Shown: positions 36,487-46,603, counted from the first letter of the stretch. The stretch is 64,000 bases of DNA from CAWANF01 sp963783355 (GCA_963783355.1 CAWANF010000011.1:71984-135983); one strand, 5' to 3'. Program-made: numbers and translations. The notes: generated by a model not told the origin, from the sequence alone.

Positions 36487-37197
36487 TTATTTATTCCTTT
36501 TGTTCTTTTCAATCTGATGTTTCTGAGGCCGTATGGTTAATTGTGTTATGACAACCCCTTCCTTTTGCTGAAGGATATTCAAAACTGCCTCAGCCACTGA
36601 ATCAGGATTCAGATGAGTATCATCATCTGTACCTGGACTAAAATTTAAATGATCATAAAATGGAGTATCCGTTAAATCGGGCACAATCGTGACGACTTTA
36701 ACCCCGCTTTTACGAACATCATTAAATAAATTTTTACTAAAATGTTGTAATGCGGCTTTTGTCGCAGCGTATGTCCCCCCCCATCGACTCTGAATTTCAC
36801 CGGAAACTGATGACATATTGATAATAAACCCGTTTTTTTTCTTCAGGCTTCTTAAAAAAATATTACAAAGCAATAATGGAGCTTTCAGATTAGTATCAGT
36901 CATCTGCTCAATTTCCGGCCAGGAAAGCTCTTCATGCGGGGCAAAATAAGCGATTCCCGCATTATTTATCAACACGTCGATACCTTCCGGTTCTTCAAGT
37001 AAAATATCACGGGACGTACGTTTCAATCCACGCATATCAGTAATATCACATATCCATTTAATAAAATATTCATCAGTAATTGGTGCTTTTGAAAAATCCC
37101 GGCCAATTCCGTGAACTTTATAGCCTGATTCAATAAGTTTTCGCGTGATAGCCAGGCCAATTCCGGATGAAGCGCCTGTAACAACCGCTGTTTTCAT
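36487..37197 (-). CDS. Short-chain dehydrogenase/reductase
   Basis: A classical SDR of 236 residues. It has the cofactor loop TGASSGIG (7-14), NNAG (about 86-89), and the catalytic Ser and Tyr-x-x-x-Lys in MSSVSGEIQ and YAATKAA. The last residues are lysine-rich. Its start overlaps the stop of the upstream radical-SAM gene by four bases, so the two are co-translated. That coupling suggests it works on, or near, the product of the radical-SAM protein, but no substrate can be named. Confidence 0.92.
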   Translation of the reverse strand: MKTAVVTGASSGIGLAITRKLIESGYKVHGIGRDFSKAPITDEYFIKWICDITDMRGLKRTSRDILLEEPEGIDVLINNAGIAYFAPHEELSWPEIEQMTDTNLKAPLLLCNIFLRSLKKKNGFIINMSSVSGEIQSRWGGTYAATKAALQHFSKNLFNDVRKSGVKVVTIVPDLTDTPFYDHLNFSPGTDDDTHLNPDSVAEAVLNILQQKEGVVITQLTIRPQKHQIEKNKRNK

Positions 37198-38246
37198 ATG
37201 ATATCTATTCGTTTTTCAGAAATATACTTTGCCAGTTTCCCGGCAATTAACGTTTCCATCCTTCTTCGATCTACCGAATGATAGGTAGAAATCCCATTTT
37301 CAACTTCAAAATCCTGAAACAAAATATCTGTATCCGTTCGATGCCTGCGAATTCTTCTCAAATATTCTTTATTCATTCGAAAAACACCAATACTAAAATC
37401 TCTGACTTTTTCGTACGGAATCGTATTCATAACCTGTTCAACCATATTGCTATAATAATTTTCCCATCCCGGAATTTTCAGCATTGGATCGAAACAAATT
37501 CGGACCTGCCATCCGGCCTCTATGGCATCATTCAAAGCTCGCAGCCGGCTCCGTAAGGGAGGTGTCTTTTTCTCATATTTTTCAATAATCTCGTCAGGGG
37601 AAAGTGTCCAGGCCAAAATAACATTTTCGGCCGGTTCTAATTGTTTGATGGATCTGAAATTGGAACTTTTTGTTCGGATTTCAATGGTTAAATCGGGATG
37701 ATTACGTGTAAAATCTATCCAGTTTTTTGAATAAGGAATGATATTTTCAAATGCAAGTAAATCCGTGTCGTACGATATGGCCAGGTACATCGGCCCCTTT
37801 TCAAGTTCCAGAGCTGTCTGAGCCAGATAATCTTCATGGTTCACAAACATTACCACATTCGCCGATGGAAACATACCCTGCAAATAACAATAATCGCAAT
37901 CGTATATACAATTCAATACCAGCGCATTATAAAAAAAACGCTGATTTCCGAAATCAGGCGTTATTTCTTTCCCTTCATACAAAAAATGATCACGACGGAC
38001 GGCTAAAATCAGATTATTACTTCTCTTTTGAAGGCGCCAGTCTTGATCATTTCTTGAAAACAAATCTTTATAATGGTCTATTTCAATAATTTTGGATCCC
38101 GAATACTTCTGCAAGACATTGTTCGCAGCATCATATGCAAAAGCCTCTTTTTCTACATAAATATGAAAAAAATCAGGATTGAATGAGTATGTTTTTGATG
38201 TCCGAGAAGATTCTGTTTCTTTGATATTTGTTGATTTTTTCTCCAT
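37194..38246 (-). CDS. SPL-family radical SAM protein
   Basis: A radical SAM protein of the spore photoproduct lyase (SplB) family, 350 residues. The 4Fe-4S cluster motif is CIYDCDYC (C113, C117, C120), with the expected NALVLNCIYDCDYCYLQG context. Classical SPL repairs spore photoproduct in DNA; homologues in non-spore-formers have unclear roles, and this organism shows no sign of sporulation. The start at 38246 lies 74 bp inside the upstream nucleosidase gene in another frame. A later start would lose little, as residues 1-20 are low-complexity (Lys, Ser, Thr, Glu). It is coupled to the SDR gene downstream. Confidence 0.85.
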   Translation of the reverse strand: MEKKSTNIKETESSRTSKTYSFNPDFFHIYVEKEAFAYDAANNVLQKYSGSKIIEIDHYKDLFSRNDQDWRLQKRSNNLILAVRRDHFLYEGKEITPDFGNQRFFYNALVLNCIYDCDYCYLQGMFPSANVVMFVNHEDYLAQTALELEKGPMYLAISYDTDLLAFENIIPYSKNWIDFTRNHPDLTIEIRTKSSNFRSIKQLEPAENVILAWTLSPDEIIEKYEKKTPPLRSRLRALNDAIEAGWQVRICFDPMLKIPGWENYYSNMVEQVMNTIPYEKVRDFSIGVFRMNKEYLRRIRRHRTDTDILFQDFEVENGISTYHSVDRRRMETLIAGKLAKYISEKRIDII

Positions 38247-39045
38247 CCAGATACGGTTTTAAGATATTCAAAGAGTTTTGCGTTCGGAGTTTGTAATAGA
38301 TCCCCATTTTTTCCAGTTGCCGTTGTTGGGTGACTGTCAATTGCAATGTGTTGGAAAGAGTCGACAATAAAACTCTTTCAGAATTTGTAATCAGGTCTTG
38401 ATGCATATCTTTGAGCATGGTGTTCCACGAACCTAACAGACCCGCAATTTTCATAACCTTTTTACTAATCAATTTTGATACCTCTCCCTTTGTAATGAAT
38501 TCGCCATTCATATGATCCGATACGATCTTGAAAATGAGGATCTGGCTTGGTGATAAAAAAGCATTTGAAGCCTCCCAAAACCCGGCCGCTTCCATATCCA
38601 CCAGACCTTCAATATTATCATTGCCATCCAATACAGGCTTATCAAATGTTGAAAGTTCCATTTCGGTAATATCATGTTTCAACACAATATCGGGATAGTA
38701 TACTCTGCCCGTACCCGTATCGGTAATTTTATTGACAAGCAAGAGTTCCCCTTTCTGAATTTTTGCAGAAGCCCCACAAATTCCAATATTTACAGACAGT
38801 ACATTAGAACGATCACCCATTCTTCCTAAAATAGCGGCTGTTGTGATAGCCGATTTCATTTTTCCGGTCCCACTTACAGCTAAAACTATATCGTTACCAG
38901 TGTAAACCCGCAATTTACCATATACGGGACCCAATTTTAGTCCATACAAATTTATGAATGGCCTGGCTTCGACATGAAGTGCTGTATTTATAAAAATCAC
39001 ATTTCCTTTATTATTTGAGATTATTAAGGCTTTAAAAAGATACAA
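38173..39045 (-). CDS. Nucleoside phosphorylase/nucleosidase-like protein
   Basis: A protein of the purine nucleoside phosphorylase / MTA-SAH nucleosidase fold. Motifs include the beta strand FINTALHVEARPFI, LAVSGTGKMKSAITTAAIL (phosphate or ribose loop), VNIGICGAS, and DMEAAGFWEAS, the usual purine and ribose site with Met-Glu. The C-terminal 90 residues are an extra helical segment not part of the fold. The frame opens at 39045, but a GTG at about 38999 preceded by AAAGGA (starting IFINTALHV) is a plausible start. Its 3' end overlaps the SPL-like gene. A nucleosidase next to a radical SAM enzyme could remove 5'-deoxyadenosine; that is inference. Confidence 0.75.
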   Translation of the reverse strand: MYLFKALIISNNKGNVIFINTALHVEARPFINLYGLKLGPVYGKLRVYTGNDIVLAVSGTGKMKSAITTAAILGRMGDRSNVLSVNIGICGASAKIQKGELLLVNKITDTGTGRVYYPDIVLKHDITEMELSTFDKPVLDGNDNIEGLVDMEAAGFWEASNAFLSPSQILIFKIVSDHMNGEFITKGEVSKLISKKVMKIAGLLGSWNTMLKDMHQDLITNSERVLLSTLSNTLQLTVTQQRQLEKMGIYYKLRTQNSLNILKPYLDGEKINKYQRNRIFSDIKNILIQS

Positions 39046-39182
39046 AAATATTCAGGCAATACTTGAAGATCTATTTTAGGAAACAGCCTAAAGGTGTTGA
39101 AATAATTAAATACGAAACGATTTGTTTTACTTCTCACGTTAACAAACTAAGGCAATTACTCAACAAAAGAAGGAAGCCTCTC

Positions 39183-39515
39183 ATGAAAAAATATAGCTGG
39201 ATAATCGTAATAATAAGTCTGTGGGTTGTAATTAGCGGAATAATCGGATTGAGTAATCCATTTTATTTTTGGAACAATCTGTTAGCCGGTTTAATAATAT
39301 TAACAACAGGATTTTATCGGGCTGAGGGAGATGCTATTTTCGGATTCATGATTTTACTGTTGGGCATGTGGATAGCATTGACTTCTTCCATTACGGTATT
39401 TGCGACCCCATCTCTTCAGTTTTGGAATGATCTCTTTGTCGGAGGAATGAGCGCTATTCTCGGCCTGATTTCTTTATCAGTAGAAACAGAACTTCCGGCC
39501 TATAAAATGCAGTAA
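39183..39515 (+). CDS. SPW-repeat membrane protein
   Basis: A small membrane protein of 110 residues with four hydrophobic segments arranged as two similar halves: SNPFYFWNNLLAGLIILTTG and TPSLQFWNDLFVGGMSAILG. This is the SPW-repeat pattern. The frame opens at 39063, but GAAGGAAG before ATG 39183 (MKKYSWIIVI) and the lack of conservation before it make that start better. Function unknown. It is divergent from the nucleosidase gene. Confidence 0.75.
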   Translation: MKKYSWIIVIISLWVVISGIIGLSNPFYFWNNLLAGLIILTTGFYRAEGDAIFGFMILLLGMWIALTSSITVFATPSLQFWNDLFVGGMSAILGLISLSVETELPAYKMQ

Positions 39516-39629
39516 AAAAGTACATCAAGGCAAATAATGAAAGTTATAACCTGCCTCTGATTATAAGAGATAAGAATATCCTGCACAAATTAAAATGTGT
39601 TTTAAAATTCGGCAGGTCAGTATGATATA

Positions 39630-40049
39630 TTAAGCCTGAGCTTGCTGATATTGCGTTTCGAACGTCATCGAGTAGGAATTCAACTTCGAAACGAGTACTT
39701 CCAGCTTTGATTTCAAATACAACATCTTATTAATATCAATAAGATCGCGGGAATGTGCACGATTCAGCCAGTACATCGTTTCATTAAGATATCCGCGTGA
39801 GATTTTTATCAATTTACTATGATCATTGACATTTCCCCTGCCTAAACCGATGGCTATACTTGATCCAACTTTATCGGCAGCGCGAACAATTTCTTCCCCT
39901 ATAGTTTGCTTTTCAAATGCATTCCACCCAGAAACGCATTCCCATAATTCATCAGATAACTCAGTTGCAAGGCGATATACCTTGACATTGTTGCTATTTA
40001 CTTTACCCATATAAAAGCCCAATTGTAGCAATCTAACTTCTTGACCCAT
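39630..40049 (-). CDS. Four-helix-bundle protein
   Basis: A second member of the four-helix-bundle (23S rRNA IVP-like) family: VYRLATELSDELWECV, then EEIVRAADKVGSSIAIGLGRG, RGYLNETMYWLNRA and LKSKLEVLVSKLNSY. The frame begins at 40049, but the family usually starts near MGKVNSNNVKVY (residue 14). Unlike the 19371-19735 copy it is intact and has no obvious flanking direct repeat; AAAAAGTACATCAA near 39516 is only loosely similar. Role unknown. Confidence 0.8.
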   Translation of the reverse strand: MGQEVRLLQLGFYMGKVNSNNVKVYRLATELSDELWECVSGWNAFEKQTIGEEIVRAADKVGSSIAIGLGRGNVNDHSKLIKISRGYLNETMYWLNRAHSRDLIDINKMLYLKSKLEVLVSKLNSYSMTFETQYQQAQA

Positions 40050-40500
40050 AATCTATATACCCTAAATTTAAAATCGAAAATAATATTAAAATTTCCTAAT
40101 ATTATTTTCAAAAATTCATCAAACAGTTAACTCAAAAACAACCTGCTTATAAAAAACGAATGAATAATTCTTTACCCATCTGAATATCTCAATAGCTTTG
40201 ATATTCAGTTCAAATTATACATTTAATAAGCCAAAGAGTTTGATTACCCGAATTTTGATTACCTTTATATGTGTTATCGGATCACTTCTTAAGATTCTTA
40301 ATTTTTTTTAATCTAAAATTTTATTTTTTTCTGACGTCGAAGTATTTGATTCCATGTTGAAATAGCCTTTTCAAATACAGTGTCTGTAAAAATGATTCAT
40401 ATCACTATTTTCACCTTACTTAGTTGTGTCTGTGGCTGGTAAATTTTGTATTATTTCCAATATTTAATCGTCTCGTGTTATTCACCAGCAGTTAGGAAAA
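40050..40500. other. A+T-rich intergenic region
   Basis: About 450 bp between a - strand and a + strand gene, so it holds two promoters. It is very A+T-rich, with long T and A runs around 40305-40330. I see no gene, terminator or clear repeat. Confidence 0.5.
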
Positions 40501-41657
40501 TGAAAAAAATCTACTATTGTCTTATTTGTATAAGTCTATTTGTTGGCTGTGCTTCATCAAAAAAGCTTTTGGAAAAGGGCGAATATGACAAAGCGATTGC
40601 GAAATCGGCCACTATTTTAAGAAAAAGTCCAAATGATACAAAAGAACTTCAGGTTCTGAAAGAGGCTTACAAGAAGGCGAATCGATTTAATAATGAACGG
40701 ATACAATTTCTTCAAAAAGAGAACAGAAGTGAAAACTCGTACGAAATTTATCAACTCTACACCCTGTTAAACAGGCGCCAACAAGTCGTGGAATCGTTAC
40801 CGGCCAAGCTTCAGAATCAATTTACCTATTTCAATTACGATGACGATATAATTCAGATGAAAAAAGCGGCCGCAGAAAACTTTTACAAGCAGGGATTGAA
40901 ATATCTTAACGATGGTGGCAGGGAAAATGCCCGGTTGGCTTATTCACAATTTGTGCGTGTAAAAAACATCTATTCCGATTATCGAAATACGAACCAGCTG
41001 ATGAATGAAGCTCATTTTGCAGGAACGACCAATATCCTTTTTCGAATCAATAACCAATCGAACATACAACTACCTATAAATATTGAGAACGATATTCGTA
41101 ATATAAGCCTTAAAGATTTGAATTCTTTCTGGCTGAATTATGATACCTACCCGGACACGCTGGTCCGGTACCACTATTATGTTGAGCTGAACCTGAAGAG
41201 AATTCATATTTCTCCGGAAGTCATTGAAAAAAAATATTTTTCGGATATAAAAAAAGTCCGGGACGGAATGAAATATGTTTTAGATTCGAATGGCAATGTA
41301 AAAAAAGACTCATCCGGTAATGATATCAAAGTTCCCAGAATGATCAATGTTGTAGCAAACGTGAAAGAGACCATTCAGCATGAAGAGGCGTTTATAGGGG
41401 GTTCTTTAGATTATGTAAGCCTGCAGGACAATCAACTTATTAAATCAGAACCTTTATCTGCTTCTTCCGTTTTTGATCATCATTCGGCTAATATGAAAGG
41501 TGATAAACGTGCATTATCCGAAAAAGATCGAAAACTAATCAAGAATCATCCTCTTCCATTTCCTTCGAATGGAGCAATGTTGTTAGATGCTGCCCAACAC
41601 TTAAAAAAGCAGGCTAAAGATATCATATTTAATAACAGAAATATGTTTAAAAACTAA
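40501..41657 (+). CDS. Lipoprotein with TPR-like N-terminus
   Basis: A 385-residue lipoprotein: MKKIYYCLICISLFVGC ends in a lipobox cysteine at residue 17. The next 100 residues form TPR-like helices (LEKGEYDKAIAKSATILRKSPNDTKEL). The rest is a mixed domain I do not recognise, with a SYSQFVRV-like helix pair around residue 145 and an Asp/Ser/Gly-rich insert (VLDSNGNVKKDSSGNDIKV). The frame extends upstream to 40446, but the lipoprotein signal shows the start at 40501. It stands alone; no partner is suggested. Confidence 0.75.
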
Positions 41658-41706
41658 ACGGATAAAATAAAGGTTCTTCATATTTTTCAGGTATAAAGCT
41701 ATAATG

Positions 41707-42189
41707 TTACCTGGAAATCATATCATGGTTTTTATCTAATTCCCGCAAGTAATAAATATAATTAGTGTCCGGAGGATTTTGGCCAAGTTCTTGTAAACGA
41801 TATACTATTTGTGCCCTGTGATAGGTTGAGTGATTTAGCACATGAGTTAAAATATCTTTCAGGGTATTGATATAGGCAATTTCCTTCGAATTTATATAGT
41901 TTCGATGACGATCCAATTCAGCTTCATCAGTATCCCTGAGAAGCCCGCGATATTTTTCATTCATTTCTTTAAAGGCCGGCGTAAGATTTTCAATATTAAA
42001 TATTCGATCTACCGGCACCGATGACTGGCCATAATGAATTCGATCGAACCAAATCTCTTCAATATTCAGTATATGATTCAACCAATACGTTACCTGATCA
42101 TCGTGAAATTCAGTGGACAAAACATGATTCAAAATGGAATTATTAGACCAGAAATTGTATCTGAATAGTCGAAGAATATGTTGTTTCAT
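41707..42189 (-). CDS. DinB-family protein
   Basis: A 160-residue helical-bundle protein of the DinB family, whose members bind a divalent metal through three histidines and include bacillithiol and mycothiol-dependent transferases. It shows FWSNNSILNHVL, WLNHILNIEEIWFDRI and the metal site ILTHVLNHSTYHRAQIVYRL. It is intact and monocistronic. It shares the fold of the EgtB N-terminal domain, but there is no further link. The terminator at 42315-42349 lies upstream of it, belonging to the neighbour. Confidence 0.85.
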   Translation of the reverse strand: MKQHILRLFRYNFWSNNSILNHVLSTEFHDDQVTYWLNHILNIEEIWFDRIHYGQSSVPVDRIFNIENLTPAFKEMNEKYRGLLRDTDEAELDRHRNYINSKEIAYINTLKDILTHVLNHSTYHRAQIVYRLQELGQNPPDTNYIYYLRELDKNHDMISR

Positions 42190-42314
42190 TTCAATTTTAC
42201 CAGATGTCAGAAATTTAATGGATATGTAATTAAAGATGCTGGTTTTATTGACTATCTGCCATTATTTTATCGTAATCTCGGGCAATGGGAAAAGCCTGGC
42301 ACAGACCAAATAAT

Positions 42315-42349
42315 AAAAGCCGAATGTCTGTGGTAACACCCGGCTTTTT
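42315..42349. terminator. Terminator after truncated CPBP gene
   Basis: AAAAGCCG (42315-42322) pairs with CGGCTTTT (42341-42348) with an 18-base loop. It lies 80 bp after the stop of the - strand CPBP gene. Confidence 0.55.
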
Positions 42350-42430
42350 CGAAAAATCTTTTGCAAGATTTCTCTATGGCTTTTAATCAATACGATTAAT
42401 ATTACTAAATGTTACATGCCATAAGACTAT

Positions 42431-42904
42431 TTAGTGAAATAATAAAGTAATCGGAAAAGCCCTGAATAACGTTTCTTCTGACAGCCCGACGATAAAAGTA
42501 CGAAATCCGAGTTCACCGAAGAAATTTCGCATGTTGGAAACATCGTAATACACCTTCGGAATGTTATTTTGAAGAAGAAACCCTACCGTTATTACCAGAT
42601 AAATACCGAGCCATACGAGCGTAAATCCATAAATCCATTTTATGCCTTTTTTAGCATCCCCGATCCGAAATCCCCAGTCTTTCATTGAACGATTGGGCCA
42701 AAAAATCATAATGATCAGAGGAATCAGGAATTGAACTACATGATGGATGATTCCCCAGGAAAAAGCATGATTGGGATCGATAAAAGTGAATAGATTTGGA
42801 TAGTGATCGGCCAGAATGGATCCGGCTCTGGGCGCGAATTCAATAACCAGGAATACAAATAATAAAAGCAGGTATTTTTCTAGTCTCGATGCTGAAGTTT
42901 TCAT
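42431..42904 (-). CDS. Truncated CPBP-family membrane protease
   Basis: A membrane protein of 157 residues with about four helices that ends just after the first catalytic motif of the CPBP (Abi/CAAX protease) family: SEETLFRAF carries EExxxR (E143, E144, R148). Full members need two more histidine motifs in later helices, and these are absent; no continuation is found in any frame of the 240 bp downstream. It is thus a 3'-truncated and probably inactive protease. The N-terminal part (MKTSASRLEKYLL, then FAPRAGSILADHYPN) is intact. Confidence 0.7.
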   Translation of the reverse strand: MKTSASRLEKYLLLLFVFLVIEFAPRAGSILADHYPNLFTFIDPNHAFSWGIIHHVVQFLIPLIIMIFWPNRSMKDWGFRIGDAKKGIKWIYGFTLVWLGIYLVITVGFLLQNNIPKVYYDVSNMRNFFGELGFRTFIVGLSEETLFRAFPITLLFH

Positions 42905-43140
42905 TCAGTTTTCAATATTAATAAGCTCTTGATGAATATGAGATTAAGACGTACAATACATTCAAATTGCAATGTCTTTTGGTACGTTGAAGTCGATTAT
43001 TTTGTTGCAACGATTTTTGGGGACAACATATTCGTCCCACGAATATAAATTGCCGGACAAAAGATCCTTGCAAATAAAATTTTTGGTTTCTCTGCCGGAA
43101 TGACAATAAATGATATTTGAGGCATCCCATCATTAAATAA

Positions 43141-43170
43141 AAAGCCCGCCGAACGGTGCCGGCAGGCTTT
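43141..43170 (-). terminator. Terminator of pgk
   Basis: AAAGCCCGCC and GGCAGGCTTT arms form an imperfect stem. On - it is followed by TTTTTATTTAAT, 80 bp past the pgk stop. The rest of 42905-43248 holds no gene that I can support. Confidence 0.75.
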
Positions 43171-43248
43171 AAGAATTTCGATTCCTGGTTAAACACTTTA
43201 TCTATTCTCCCTATGATTTCACAGGGAAGTAAAGTGAGAGTCGTAAAC

Positions 43249-44442
43249 TTATTTTTCGGTCAGTGAGCTGATACCCGGCAATACTTTTCCTTCCAGGTAT
43301 TCGAGGCTGGCACCGCCACCGGTGGATACGTGGGATACCTTGTCAGCCAGTCCGGCTTTACTGATAGCCGCTGCTGAATCACCACCGCCAATGACCGTCG
43401 TTGCTCCGTTGGCAGTCGCATCCGCCATCGCCTGCGCCACACCAAAAGTTCCTTTAGAGAAATTATCCATTTCAAAAACACCCATCGGACCGTTCCAGAT
43501 AACGGTTTTGGCATTTTTGATGACATCGGAATAAGCTTTTTGTGTCTTGCTGCCGATATCAAGTGCCATCCAACCATCTTCGATGCCATCTTCACCGACT
43601 TCCTTGAATTCGGTATCGTTTTTAAATTCTTTAGCTACGATGGAATCGGAAGGCAACATCAAATCGATGCCTTTTTCTTTGGCTTTTTGAATAAGATCTC
43701 CGGCTAATTCCACTTTATCCTCTTCGAGCAGGGAATTACCGATCGGCAGTCCCTTGGCTTTATAAAACGTGTAAGTCATACCGCCACCGATGATGATCGT
43801 ATCCACTTTACTCAGAAGATTTTCAATCACTCCAATTTTATCGGATACTTTAGCACCGCCCAAAACGGCTACAAACGGCCGCCGGGGATCGTTTACGGTA
43901 TTCTCAAGATACTTAATTTCTTTTTCGAGCAGGTATCCGGCTGCTGCAGGCTGCAGGTATTCGGTAATGCCGGCAACAGAGCAATGGGCACGGTGACTGC
44001 TTCCGAACGCGTCATTAATAAATAAATCACCTAATGAAGCCAGCTGTTTTGAAAATTCAGGATCGTTTTTAGTCTCACCTTCATGAAAACGCACATTTTC
44101 AAGTAAAACAATTTCTCCAGGTTTTGCGGCATCAACCGCTTTCTGAGCTTCCGGTCCAACACAATCGGTTCCGAAATGAACTTTCGTTTTCACCTTTGTT
44201 TTCAAATATTCAGCGACCGGTTTCAACGAATATTGTGCATCCGGTTTTCCTTTCGGGCGGCCAAGGTGGCTCAATAATATTAATAATCCACCGTGTTCCG
44301 TTATATAATTAATACTTGGCAGAGCCTGAACGATACGGTTGTCGTTCGTAATCGTCCCGTTGTCAAGCGGAACGTTGAAATCAACTCTCATTACAACTTT
44401 TTTATCTTTTACATCAACATCTTCGATGGTTAGTTTTGCCAT
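43249..44442 (-). CDS. pgk: Phosphoglycerate kinase
   Basis: The glycolytic kinase that makes ATP from 1,3-bisphosphoglycerate, 397 residues, normal length. The N-terminal substrate domain has VVMRVDFNVPLDNG, LSHLGRPKG and INDAFGSSHRAHCSV; the C-terminal nucleotide domain has VLGGAKVSDKI, WNGPMGVFE and GGGDSAAAI, with the final GGGASLEYLEGK. The frame is intact. A single gene with its own terminator, divergent from the cysteine desulfurase gene across 213 bp. Confidence 0.97.
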   Translation of the reverse strand: MAKLTIEDVDVKDKKVVMRVDFNVPLDNGTITNDNRIVQALPSINYITEHGGLLILLSHLGRPKGKPDAQYSLKPVAEYLKTKVKTKVHFGTDCVGPEAQKAVDAAKPGEIVLLENVRFHEGETKNDPEFSKQLASLGDLFINDAFGSSHRAHCSVAGITEYLQPAAAGYLLEKEIKYLENTVNDPRRPFVAVLGGAKVSDKIGVIENLLSKVDTIIIGGGMTYTFYKAKGLPIGNSLLEEDKVELAGDLIQKAKEKGIDLMLPSDSIVAKEFKNDTEFKEVGEDGIEDGWMALDIGSKTQKAYSDVIKNAKTVIWNGPMGVFEMDNFSKGTFGVAQAMADATANGATTVIGGGDSAAAISKAGLADKVSHVSTGGGASLEYLEGKVLPGISSLTEK

Positions 44443-44655
44443 GGTAAATCCAATATTTTATTAGTTGTGCTGAAATTAGTTACAAAGAAATTCTTTAGCT
44501 GAAAAATACGTTAATACGAACACAATTTGAATCATTATATTGTTAACGCGTTATAACAAAAATTCAATGATTCTGTTTTTTCATATCATTACGATATAAA
44601 AAGCGGTTTTTTAGTATTTTGAAAAGTATTTTGATACACTGAGTGATTTTACCCT

Positions 44656-45820
44656 ATGGCAAAAAAAACGATATACCTGGATCATTCCGCAACAACACCG
44701 GTCGATAAACGCGTTCTGGAGGCCATGCTGCCTTATTTACAGGACGATTTTGGCAATGCTTCTTCCATACATCACATTGGAAGAAAAGCCAGTGTGGCAG
44801 TTGAAGAAATGCGCGAAAAGATCGCCCATTATATCGGTTCGGAACCCAAAGAAATCGTATTTACAAGCGGGGGAACAGAAAGCGATAATGCCGCGATAAA
44901 AGGCACCCTCAAAGCTACCGGGAAACAGCATATCATCACCTCGAATATCGAGCATCATGCCATATTGCATACGATAGAAAATCTCAAAGAAGAAGGCATT
45001 GAAGTAACGCATTTGAAAGTCGATAATAAGGGTATTGTTCATGAAGATCAGCTGGAAGCGGCCATTCGTGAAGATACCGGCATTGTGAGCTCTGATGCAT
45101 GTGAATAACGAGATCGGGGCCATCAACCCGATTAAAAAATTATCGGATGTCGCCCACAAGCATACTGTGGCTTTTCATTCCGATACGGTCCAAAGCATGG
45201 GTAAAATCCCGGTTAATGTCGATGATTTGGGTGTTGATTTCCTGAGCGTCAGTGCTCATAAAATATACGGACCCAAAGGGGTTGGATTTATGTATATCCG
45301 CAATGGCATGCCTTTTCATGCTTTCATGGAAGGCGGCTCACAAGAGCGACGGCGTCGCGGCGGGACCCTTAACGTTCCGGGCATTATCGGGTTGGGAAAG
45401 GCGGTGGAACTGGCCTGCGAGGAAATGGAAACCAATCAAAAAAAGATTTCTTCCCTGCAAAAAAGGCTCTACAATGGCTTAAATGAGCATTTTCCAGGGC
45501 TTATCTCATTCAACAGCGATCCGGAAAATGGATTATATAATATGGTGAACGTTTCGTTCCCGATGGAAAGCTCGAAAGTGCTGGACGGGGAAATGTTATT
45601 ATTAAACCTTGATATCGAGGGAATATGCTGTTCCAACGGCTCGGCCTGTACCTCGGGAGCCATAGAACCGTCTCATGTGCTGATGGGAATCGGCAGAGAC
45701 TTACAGACGGCAAAATCCAGCGTGCGCCTCAGCCTTGGAAAAGATAATACCGAAGAAGAAATCGACTATACCCTGGAAAAGCTTGAAGTCATCATCGATC
45801 GTATGATGAAAATTGTTTAA
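44656..45820 (+). CDS. Cysteine desulfurase (IscS/NifS class), one frameshift
   Basis: A PLP enzyme that takes sulfur from cysteine for iron-sulfur clusters and thiolation. The N-terminal part YLDHSATTPVDKRV, GGTESDNAAIKG and SNIEHHAIL is followed by a frame break. An extra T near 45094 (GAGCTCTGATGCAT) takes the first frame to a stop at 45108, while MHVNNEIGAINPIKKL continues in the next frame. The PLP lysine is in SVSAHKIYGPKG and the active-site cysteine in SNGSACTSGAIEPSH. The repaired protein is about 387 residues, full length. No iscU or iscA is adjacent. A sequencing error is plausible given the conserved remainder. Confidence 0.88.
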
Positions 45821-45858
45821 AATGGTTAACTGATAACAGTAACATTTGGAGAGAGAAA

Positions 45859-46455
45859 ATGTCGAGAAAAATTAGGAGAGTATGCGTTTATTGCGGCTCG
45901 AGCAGCGGCAATAATGGTAATTTTATTGAAAAAGGCACCGAACTTGGCACCAAACTGGCCCTTGAAAATATTGGGATTGTGTACGGCGGAGCCAGTGTTG
46001 GCATTATGAATGCTGTGGCCAATGCCGCCCTGAGTAAAAAAGGCGAAGTGATCGGTGTTATCCCCAAGGTATTGATGCGGAAGGAACTGGCACATCCCAA
46101 TTTAACGAAACAATACATTGTAGAAACCATGCACGAGCGGAAATCGCTGATGACAGAACTCAGCGACGCATTTTTGGTTCTTCCCGGAGGTTTTGGAACA
46201 CTTGATGAACTTTTCGAAACCATTACATGGGCACAACTGGGCATCCATGACAAACCTATCGGCTTATTAAATATTAATGGCTACTTCGATCCACTTATCG
46301 ATTTCATACGTCATGCGGCTGACAATGGCTTCATTCGTCCTTCCTACTTGAATTTATTTTATTCCGTTGATAACATTGATAGCGGTCTGCGCCTGATGCG
46401 TGATTTCAAAGGGGTTGAAACCGTTACACACCGCATAACCGAAGAAAACATTTAG
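45859..46455 (+). CDS. LOG-family nucleoside 5'-monophosphate phosphoribohydrolase
   Basis: A 198-residue protein of the LOG (Lonely Guy, TIGR00730) family that cleaves cytokinin-type or purine nucleotides to base and ribose phosphate. It starts RVCVYCGSSSGNN, contains YGGASVGIMNAVANA, and has the signature PGGFGTLDELFE with MHERKSLM before it. It is intact and lies 38 bp after the desulfurase stop on the same strand, perhaps in one transcript. The sequence from 46456 to 46603 after it holds only a short AGTATTGAG tandem motif. Confidence 0.9.
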   Translation: MSRKIRRVCVYCGSSSGNNGNFIEKGTELGTKLALENIGIVYGGASVGIMNAVANAALSKKGEVIGVIPKVLMRKELAHPNLTKQYIVETMHERKSLMTELSDAFLVLPGGFGTLDELFETITWAQLGIHDKPIGLLNINGYFDPLIDFIRHAADNGFIRPSYLNLFYSVDNIDSGLRLMRDFKGVETVTHRITEENI

Positions 46456-46603
46456 GGATTAGTATTGAGTCGTGAGTATTAAGTATTGAGATATACTGTA
46501 AATCTGGTTTACTGTTTGTCCATCCCTGAATAAACTTGAGCGTTTTATATGATTGTTAGTCAACTCTAAAATCACAAATAGGTCTCCGTGCCAAAGATAT
46601 ACA

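Noticed and set aside
42918..43196. Minus-strand frame of 92 residues after pgk
   Set aside because: It runs through the pgk terminator and has no recognisable domain or ribosome site.
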